Source: Promicromonospora iranensis (GTDB lineage: Bacteria; Actinomycetota; Actinomycetes; Actinomycetales; Cellulomonadaceae). From it: 64,000 nucleotides of DNA. Positions 58,177 to 64,000 of the stretch are shown piece by piece. Location of the stretch: positions 310,001 to 374,000 of the forward strand of contig NZ_JAJQQP010000004.1 of NCBI RefSeq assembly GCF_028994805.1. Reading direction: 5' to 3'. A program made the translations under genes and the position numbers. The notes beneath the pieces were generated by a model. That model worked only from the letters and a program-made list of their open reading frames with translations. It searched no databases and was not told where the DNA came from. Within the stretch, counting starts at the first letter, position 1, and each line of letters starts with the position of its first letter.

Positions 58177-60417
58177 TCACCGGGGCATGAGCAGGGCCTC
58201 GGGCGTGATGGGCAGGTCGCGGACCCGGCGTCCTGTCGCGTTGAAGACGGCGTTGGCGATCGCGGGCGCCACGCCGACCTGCACGACCTCGCCGAGCCCT
58301 TTGACGCCGATCGGTGCGGCCTCGTTGTCGACGCCTTCGATATAGATCGCGCGGATGTCGGCTGCGTCCGCGTTGGTCGGCACGAGGTAGTCCGCGAGGT
58401 TGGCGTTCAGGATCCGGCCGTCACGCGGGTCGGTGACGGTGTGCTCCAGGAGTGCTTGGCCCAGGCCGCCGATCATGCCACCGTGGGCCTGGCTGTCGGC
58501 GAGCTTGGGGTTGACGATGCGTCCGGCGTCGAAGACCCCGAGCATCCGGCGGACCCGCACGATCCCGAGCCGGGCGTCGACGGCGACCTCGGCGAAGATC
58601 GCGCTGTAGGCGTACATCGAGTACCGGATCTCCTCGGGCGGCTCGTAGCCACCGACCGCCTCGAGATGGGTCCGGCCGTTGCGCGCCAGCAGCTGCTGAT
58701 AGGTCTCGCCACGGCGCGGATCCGCCCTGGCGTGCAGCCATCCGCGCCGCACGACGACCTCGTCGGCGGGCACGCCGTGCAAGGGCGACCGGTCGTCGCC
58801 CACCGCCAGGGCGACCGCCTTGCGCCGCAGCCTGTCGCAGGTCGCCTGGACGGCGGAGCCCACGCTCGCCATGGTCCAGGCCAGCGCGTGCACGGGGGCC
58901 GGGGGCATCGTGGAGTCGCCGAGCTGGAACTGCACGCTCCACATCGGCAGACCGAGGGCGTCGGCGGCGACCTGTGCCATCGACGTCGTCGTGCCCGGGC
59001 CCATGTCGCTGCTCGCCGAGCGGACGACGACGGTCCCGTCGGCGCCGAGCCGGGCGTGCGCCTGCGCGGGGGCGCTCTCGGCCGGGTAGGCCCCGGCCGC
59101 CATACCCATACCGATCAGCCAGTCGCCCTCGCGCACCGCCCGCGGACGGGAGCTGCGCCGGTGCCAGCCGAACTCGCGCATGCCGGTCGTGTAGCACTCG
59201 TGGAGCCGTCGCGTGGAGAACGGCTGACCGGTCGCGGGGTCGTCGGCGGGCTCGTTGCGGATCCGCAGCTCGATCGGGTCGATGCCGAGCTCGTGCGCCA
59301 GCTCGTCCAGGGAGGTCTCCAGGGCAGTCGCCGTGGTGGACCACCCCGGGCCACGCATCCACGTCGGTGTGTTGACGTCCAGGGGAACGAGCCTTACGTC
59401 CTGCCGGAAGTGCGGCGTGTCGTAGAGCATCCGGCCCAGTGCGAGGTCGTCCGAGTGGCGCTCGTAGCGGGAGGTCTCGCCCCGCACGTCGTGCACGACG
59501 GCAGTCAGCCGACCGTCTCGCTCGCTGCCGAGGCGCACGCCGTACTCGTAGGCCGGGCGGAACCCGATGCCGAAGTAGAGCTGCCTCCTGCTGAGGACGA
59601 GCTTGACCGGGCGACGAAGCTCCCGGGCCGCCAGCGCCGCGGCCACGGAGTGGACCCAGGTACGTCCGGAGTTGCCGAACGCTCCGCCGACGAAGCGCGA
59701 GTAGCACCGCACGGCGGCCTGGGCGATCCCGAAGACCGCCGCGAGCTCGTTCCTGGGGTCGGCGACCCACTGGGTCTTCTCCCAGACCGTGAGGCGGTCG
59801 CCGTCCCAGCGCGCCACGATCGCGTGCGGTTCCATCGCGTTGTGGTGGTTCCGCCCCATCCGGTAGGTCATCTCGAGCTGCACCGGGGCCGAGGCGAGCG
59901 CGGCTGCGGCGTCGCCGCGGGTGTAGACGTCGGGCTCGTGGGCGGGTGCTGTCACGAGGTCGAGCTGTGGGGGCTCCGCGTCGTAGGTGGCCTCGACGAG
60001 GCGAGCGGCGTGCCGCGCCGCCTCCAGGGTCGTGGCGACGACGACGGCGACCGGTTGTCCGAAGAACCGGACGTGGTCGTCCTGGAACGCGCGCAAGCGC
60101 TCGCCAGGCGGGTGGATCGAGTCGGGGAAGGAGTTGTCCCGGTACGGCAGCCGCGGCGCGTTCCCGTGGTGGATCACGGTGAGGACGTCCGGGGCGGCCA
60201 GGGCGGCGCGGGTGTCGATGCCGGTGATCCTTCCCCTGCCGATGGTGGCGTCCACGAGTACCGCGTGCACGATCCCGTCGATGCCGTCGGCGGGGCCGTG
60301 GTCCGCGGCGAAGCGGGCCTGGCCGGTCACCTTGAGGCGTCCGTCGACGCGGGACCGCGGCGTGCCGACCGTGGCCTGAGGCTGCCGGGCGGGCTGCGGG
60401 GCGGGCTGCGGGGTCAT
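58177..60417 (-). CDS. Molybdenum hydroxylase, molybdopterin-binding subunit (operon 2)
   Basis: 746 residues, paralogue of the operon-1 large subunit. Signatures are RVDGRLKVTGQARFAADHG, VGGAFGNSGRTWVHSVAAAL (where operon 1 has GGGFGARV), WMRGPGWSTTATALETSLDE (Gly-Trp instead of Asn-Glu at the substrate pocket) and GVKGLGEVVQVGVAPA with the catalytic Glu. The pocket differences suggest another substrate. ATG overlaps the FAD-subunit stop (ATGA). Confidence 0.92.
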   Translation of the reverse strand: MTPQPAPQPARQPQATVGTPRSRVDGRLKVTGQARFAADHGPADGIDGIVHAVLVDATIGRGRITGIDTRAALAAPDVLTVIHHGNAPRLPYRDNSFPDSIHPPGERLRAFQDDHVRFFGQPVAVVVATTLEAARHAARLVEATYDAEPPQLDLVTAPAHEPDVYTRGDAAAALASAPVQLEMTYRMGRNHHNAMEPHAIVARWDGDRLTVWEKTQWVADPRNELAAVFGIAQAAVRCYSRFVGGAFGNSGRTWVHSVAAALAARELRRPVKLVLSRRQLYFGIGFRPAYEYGVRLGSERDGRLTAVVHDVRGETSRYERHSDDLALGRMLYDTPHFRQDVRLVPLDVNTPTWMRGPGWSTTATALETSLDELAHELGIDPIELRIRNEPADDPATGQPFSTRRLHECYTTGMREFGWHRRSSRPRAVREGDWLIGMGMAAGAYPAESAPAQAHARLGADGTVVVRSASSDMGPGTTTSMAQVAADALGLPMWSVQFQLGDSTMPPAPVHALAWTMASVGSAVQATCDRLRRKAVALAVGDDRSPLHGVPADEVVVRRGWLHARADPRRGETYQQLLARNGRTHLEAVGGYEPPEEIRYSMYAYSAIFAEVAVDARLGIVRVRRMLGVFDAGRIVNPKLADSQAHGGMIGGLGQALLEHTVTDPRDGRILNANLADYLVPTNADAADIRAIYIEGVDNEAAPIGVKGLGEVVQVGVAPAIANAVFNATGRRVRDLPITPEALLMPR

Positions 60418-61394
60418 GAGCGCCCTCCTACGATGCGGAGCTGGCGTTCGACGGTGCGTCGCAGCAGCTCGGTCTTGAAACCGTTGTGGACCAGTGGTCG
60501 CGCCCCGTCGGCGGCTCGTTCGGCGGCCTGCCCCCAGAGGTCGGGCGAGGGGCGTCTGCCGACGAGGTGCTGCTCGACGGCCGGGAGCTTCCAGGGAATG
60601 GTGCCCACTCCGCCGGCGGCGACCTTGGCTGTGTGGATCACGCCGCCCCTGATGTGCAGCGCGACGGCGACGGAGGTGAGCGCGAACTCGTAGCTCTCCC
60701 GGTCGCGCACCTTCAGGTACCCGGACCGCAGCGGCCGCGGGAGCGGGGGTATCTCGAGGGCCACGATCAGCTCACCGGGTCGGAGGTCCTGCTCCTGGTC
60801 CGGCGTGTCGCCGGGCGGCAGCAGGAAATGGCCGATCGGTGTGGCCCGTCGGCCCTCCGGGCCGACCAGGTGCACGGTGGCCTCGAACGCCGTCAGGACG
60901 ACCGCCAGGTCGGACGGGTGCGTCGCGACGCAGTGTTCGGAGGTTCCGAGGATGGCGTGGGTCCGGTTGTAGCCCTCCAGGGCCGAGCAGCCCGAACCGG
61001 GCTCGCGCCGGTTGCAGGGAGCCGAGACGTCGCGGAAGTACGCGCATCGCGGGCGCTGCATGACGTTGCCGCCGATGGTGGCCATGTTGCGCAGCTGCGC
61101 CGAGGCGCTCAGCTCCAGCGCCTGCGCGACGGCGGGGTAGGTCTGCCGCACGACGGGGTCCGCGGCGACGTCCGCCATCCGGGCGAGTGCTCCGATGCGG
61201 AGGCCGCCACGCGGCGTGGCGCTGACGTCGGACAGGGGAAGGCCGACGATGTCGACGAGGGCGCTTGGGCGCTCGACCGTCTCGCGCATGAGGTCCACCA
61301 GGGTGGTGCCCCCGGCGATGTACCTGCCTCCGCGCTCACCGGCTTCGATCGCTTCGTGGACGGAGGTCGCCCTGGTGTAGGTGAAGGGGAACAT
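60414..61394 (-). CDS. Molybdenum hydroxylase, FAD-binding subunit (operon 2)
   Basis: 326 residues, paralogous to the operon-1 subunit: YIAGGTTLVDLMRETVER, RNMATIGGNVMQRPRCAYFR and the 4Fe-4S insert CAYFRDVSAPCNRREPGSGC with the same cysteines. C-terminal flavoprotein domain complete. ATG is five bases after the FeS-gene stop. Confidence 0.92.
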   Translation of the reverse strand: MFPFTYTRATSVHEAIEAGERGGRYIAGGTTLVDLMRETVERPSALVDIVGLPLSDVSATPRGGLRIGALARMADVAADPVVRQTYPAVAQALELSASAQLRNMATIGGNVMQRPRCAYFRDVSAPCNRREPGSGCSALEGYNRTHAILGTSEHCVATHPSDLAVVLTAFEATVHLVGPEGRRATPIGHFLLPPGDTPDQEQDLRPGELIVALEIPPLPRPLRSGYLKVRDRESYEFALTSVAVALHIRGGVIHTAKVAAGGVGTIPWKLPAVEQHLVGRRPSPDLWGQAAERAADGARPLVHNGFKTELLRRTVERQLRIVGGRS

Positions 61395-61399
61395 GGCGC

Positions 61400-62053
61400 T
61401 CACCTCCCGCCGGTCGCGGTCTGGGCGACCGCGCGGACGATCTTGACGTAGCAGCCGCACCGGCAGATGTTGCCGCTCATCCACTCCCGGATCTCCTCCG
61501 GTGATCCGGTGTGACCCTCGCGGATGCAGGCCACGCCCGACATGATCTGGCCGGGCGTGCAGAACCCGCACTGGAGGGCGTCCTGCTCGATGAACGCTCG
61601 TTGCAGCGGGTGCAGGTCGCCGTCGGGCGTGAGGCCCTCAATGGTGGTGACCTGCGCGCCGTCGAGTCTGGCGGCGAAGGTGAGGCAGGCGTTGACCCGG
61701 CGGCCGTCGACATGGACCGTGCAGGCCCCGCAGGCACCGGCGTCGCAGCCCTTCTTGGTCCCGGTCAGGTCCAGCCGCTCGCGCAGCAGGTCGAGCAGGG
61801 AGGCTCGGTTGTCGACGACCAGCGACTGGCGGCGCCCGTTGAGCAGGAAGGAGACCCGGCTCGTCGTGCCGTCCGCGAGCTCGCTCGCCACATCCTCGGT
61901 GGCGGATACCGGACGGGTGCCCGACCCGGTCACCCCGGCTGCGACGGCTACTCCCGTCGCGGTACCCGTAGCGGCGATGAAGGTGCGTCTGCTCAGAGGG
62001 GAGGGGCGTCCTTCTTCTGGCTGGAGCTCGGGCTCCTGTGCATCGGTAGACAT
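61400..62053 (-). CDS. Molybdenum hydroxylase, 2Fe-2S subunit with Tat signal (operon 2)
   Basis: 217 residues. Tat motif SRRTFIAATG, followed by two 2Fe-2S clusters: GCDAGACGACTVHVDGRRVN with the last Cys nearby, and CGFCTPGQIMS plus NICRCGCY, which has one more Cys than usual. First gene of operon 2. It is divergent from a PQQ-type sugar dehydrogenase gene; a motif shared with the tetR promoter lies in between. Confidence 0.93.
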   Translation of the reverse strand: MSTDAQEPELQPEEGRPSPLSRRTFIAATGTATGVAVAAGVTGSGTRPVSATEDVASELADGTTSRVSFLLNGRRQSLVVDNRASLLDLLRERLDLTGTKKGCDAGACGACTVHVDGRRVNACLTFAARLDGAQVTTIEGLTPDGDLHPLQRAFIEQDALQCGFCTPGQIMSGVACIREGHTGSPEEIREWMSGNICRCGCYVKIVRAVAQTATGGR

Positions 62054-62120
62054 GTCGACCTCACTCGGTCTTGTCGTGAACCTGTCCCGAACGGAACGCC
62101 GGCCGGGACAGGACGGCTGG

Positions 62121-62142
62121 TAAACTCAACCGTACCGTTTAC
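62121..62142. promoter_or_regulatory. Predicted TetR operator in divergent promoter
   Basis: TAAACTCAACCGTACCGTTTAC holds the imperfect dyad AACCGTACCGTT within a GTAAAC...GTTTAC frame. The motif TAAACTC-N3-CGTACCG recurs before the TetR gene at 63,463-63,479. Located between operon 2 and the sugar-dehydrogenase-like gene. Confidence 0.6.
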
Positions 62143-62228
62143 TTCCGGGCTCGACAAGGTCCGGCAGAGAGCGCACGTCTCCCCGGTAGACGGTTCGGTC
62201 CCGCCCACCTCCACGATCGGAGCTGCCC

Positions 62229-63389
62229 ATGCTCGTCACCCGGCCGGCCGCCGCGGCACTCGCCGCGACCCTGTCACTTGCGGTTCTCCTGTCCTCCTGT
62301 GCCGGCCCTCCACCATCTCCGGTCACGAGCCCCGGAACTGCTTCCGCGGCGCCGTCGGGTACGCCAGCGCCGGCGGATGCCGCGCCCGGCGACCTCGCCT
62401 CGCAGGGACGCGTCACAGAGCTCGCCACCGGTCTGGACACCCCGTGGGGCCTCACTTTCCTCCCGGACGGGTCGGCGCTCGTGTCCTCCAGGAACACCTT
62501 CGAGATCCGCCGGGTCGATCCCGGGACCGGCGACCACCGCTCGGTGGGGCAGGTCGACGGCGCGGCCACTGCACCCGACAGTGGCCTGCTCGGCCTCGCG
62601 GCATCCCCGGACATCGCCCGGGACCGCACCGTCTATGCCTTCGTCTCCACCGCGTCGGACAACCGTGTCGTCGCACTCGAGCTCGACTCCGAGTTCAGTT
62701 CGTTCACCCAGGCCAGGGTGGTGCTCGACGGGATCCGCCTGGGCACGGGTCGCCACCAGGGTGGTCGGCTCGCCTTCGACCGGACCGGGGCGCTGTGGAT
62801 CACCACGGGTGACGCGGGCGAGCCGACGCTCGCCCCCGACCCGGGCAGCCTGAACGGAAAGATCCTGCGGATCCGCCCCGACGGAACCGTTCCGTCGGAC
62901 AACCCCGCCGACGGCCCCGTCTACAGCACCGGGCACCGCAACGTCCAGGGCATCACCTTCGGGCCGGACGGGACCGTGTACTCCTCGGAGTTCGGCGACC
63001 AGGAGGAGGACGAGGTCAACGTGATCGTGCCGGGAAGCGACTACGGCTGGCCGGAGAGCGAAGGCTCCCTCGGCTCCGCGGGCGTGCCGCCCCTGTTCAC
63101 GTTCGCCACCGAGGAAGCCTCACCCTCCGGCATCGCCTATGCCGCCGGATCTCTCTGGATGGCGGGACTCCGGGGCCAGCGGCTGTGGCAGCTGCCCGTC
63201 GACGGCGGCGAGGCGGCCGGCGACCCGGTCTCTCACCTCGAAGGCGAGTACGGGCGCCTGCGGACCGTCCAGGCCGCACCCGACGGGACGCTCTGGGTCA
63301 CCACGTCGGAGACCGACGGTGCGTCCTGGGGCGGAGCCAGCCCCGAGGAAGGTGACGACCGCATCCTGCGGATCGAGCTCGACGAGTGA
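62229..63389 (+). CDS. PQQ-dependent sugar dehydrogenase family lipoprotein
   Basis: 386 residues. Lipoprotein signal with lipobox LSSC (C24) and a Pro/Ala/Thr linker, then a six-bladed beta-propeller of the soluble glucose dehydrogenase/Asd family: [40 protein letters not shown] (PQQ-site His) and [16 protein letters not shown]. It would oxidise aldose sugars with PQQ on the outer face of the membrane. No PQQ synthesis genes are in the window. A molybdenum hydroxylase operon lies in divergent orientation. Confidence 0.9.
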   Translation: MLVTRPAAAALAATLSLAVLLSSCAGPPPSPVTSPGTASAAPSGTPAPADAAPGDLASQGRVTELATGLDTPWGLTFLPDGSALVSSRNTFEIRRVDPGTGDHRSVGQVDGAATAPDSGLLGLAASPDIARDRTVYAFVSTASDNRVVALELDSEFSSFTQARVVLDGIRLGTGRHQGGRLAFDRTGALWITTGDAGEPTLAPDPGSLNGKILRIRPDGTVPSDNPADGPVYSTGHRNVQGITFGPDGTVYSSEFGDQEEDEVNVIVPGSDYGWPESEGSLGSAGVPPLFTFATEEASPSGIAYAAGSLWMAGLRGQRLWQLPVDGGEAAGDPVSHLEGEYGRLRTVQAAPDGTLWVTTSETDGASWGGASPEEGDDRILRIELDE

Positions 63390-63462
63390 TCCGGACGTGC
63401 GCGGGCTGACGGGCGGCCCGGCCGGCACGGATCGGCTGGGCCGCGCGGAACGGCCCGCCGCG

Positions 63463-63479
63463 TAAACTCCGTCGTACCG
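63463..63479. promoter_or_regulatory. Predicted TetR operator before tetR
   Basis: TAAACTC-CGT-CGTACCG matches the site at 62,121-62,137 in both 7-bp blocks with the same 3-bp spacing. It lies 30 bp before the tetR start, so autoregulation is likely. Confidence 0.6.
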
Positions 63480-63508
63480 AAAATCTCGATCACGACGGAG
63501 GCAGGCCG

Positions 63509-64000
63509 GTGGGACGCCGCGGGGAAGAGCTCAAGGAACACATCCTGTGGTCTGCCAAGGACGTGTTCCTCGAGCTGGGCTTCGAGCGCACCTCCATGGA
63601 CGTGGTCGCCGCACGCGCCTCCACGTCCAAGAGGTCCCTGTACACACGCTTCCCGAGCAAGGACGCGCTGTTCCGCGCGGTGTTCGAGCTCGCCCGCACG
63701 ATGTATCTCAACCGCCTCAAGACCCCTGACACCTACAGCGACGACGCCACCGAGGCGGTGACGGTGTACTGCGCACGCTTTCTCCAGCTCCTCCTGCGTG
63801 AGCCGGCGCTGCGTACCTGCCGGATGGGGATCGCGGAGGCCGAACGCCTTCCGGACGCGTCGAGCCAGTACTACGACGCCATCTTCCGCACCTCCCAGGA
63901 GCGCCTCGCGTCGTTCCTCACGGAGCGGCTCGAGATCCCGGGGCCCGCGTCCGGCGAGCTCGCGACCGACCTGCTCGGTCGCTCGCTCCACCCCCGCTTC
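63509..64000 (+). CDS. TetR family transcriptional regulator, 3' end outside window
   Basis: The first 164 codons of a TetR regulator. The N-terminal HTH is clear: KEHILWSAKDVFLELGFERT, then TSMDVVAARASTSKRSLYTR and FPSKDALFRAV. The ligand domain follows and is cut at the window edge. The GTG start follows GACGGAGG. The upstream motif shared with the sugar-dehydrogenase/molybdenum-hydroxylase promoter suggests it regulates those genes. Confidence 0.9.
   Translation, partial: MGRRGEELKEHILWSAKDVFLELGFERTSMDVVAARASTSKRSLYTRFPSKDALFRAVFELARTMYLNRLKTPDTYSDDATEAVTVYCARFLQLLLREPALRTCRMGIAEAERLPDASSQYYDAIFRTSQERLASFLTERLEIPGPASGELATDLLGRSLHPRF

Noticed and set aside
1-64000. CRISPR arrays, rRNA genes, prophage structural genes or a replication origin
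   Set aside because: Looked for on both strands; no regularly spaced repeats, rRNA signatures, phage head/tail genes or DnaA-box clusters are visible.

Overview
High-GC actinobacterial DNA. A WhiB7-type regulator, a mycoredoxin, a UvrD2-type helicase with HRDC domain, a UPF0182 membrane protein, frequent GTG starts and very high third-position GC all point to Actinomycetota. The gene mix would fit a Micrococcales soil genus such as the Promicromonosporaceae, but that family-level guess is inference.

Positions 1-13.2 kb are a conserved core block. A PadR regulator with its membrane partner is followed by nudC, mycoredoxin, uvrD2, whiB7 (with a leader ORF and a readable four-segment attenuator), an orphan ThiF-like protein, a DUF2342 zinc hydrolase, a YgjP-like peptidase, a PDZ/Lon-like membrane protease and a UPF0182 protein. 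This order resembles the mycobacterial Rv3193c-Rv3199c neighbourhood. A stand-alone nicotianamine synthase homologue and an initiator tRNA-Met close the block.

From 14.3 to 17.4 kb, directly after the tRNA, lies a scrap yard of mobile DNA: a broken HTH gene, two IS5-like transposase tails, a truncated tyrosine recombinase and an IS481-like transposase start. They surround an intact cupin/AraC pair. From 17.7 to 35 kb is accessory DNA: a secreted subtilase with Ig-like repeats, a GNAT, a diguanylate cyclase, OsmC, an HD-domain/LuxR regulator, a SnoaL/O-methyltransferase pair, a lipoprotein peptidase, an aldo-keto reductase and a two-component system. Here a recombination event built a small chimeric LuxR-HTH gene (31,363-31,716) from the 3' end of the HD/LuxR gene and the 5' end of the peptidase gene. 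A shared 26-bp dyad lies before osmC and before the HD/LuxR gene.

From 35.1 to 44.3 kb is a sugar-acid catabolic locus. It holds a uronate-dehydrogenase-like enzyme divergent from an ABC importer, a glucarate-dehydratase-like enolase, an unrecognised Cys-rich protein, a KDPG-type aldolase and a tartronate-semialdehyde-reductase-like enzyme, all translationally coupled, then an IclR regulator. From 44.6 to 49.6 kb are a MerR/GPP34 pair, two tandem paralogous membrane proteins, a decayed CPBP protease and a DUF2236 oxygenase.

From 49.7 kb to the end are two paralogous PaoABC-like molybdenum hydroxylase operons with Tat-exported FeS subunits; only the first carries an XdhC chaperone. Between them sit a CruF-like carotenoid protein with an XRE/MmyB regulator and a MarR regulator whose palindromic operator overlaps its own start codon. 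The second operon diverges from a lipoprotein of the PQQ sugar dehydrogenase family, followed by a TetR regulator cut off by the window end; matching motifs precede both the divergent promoter and tetR.
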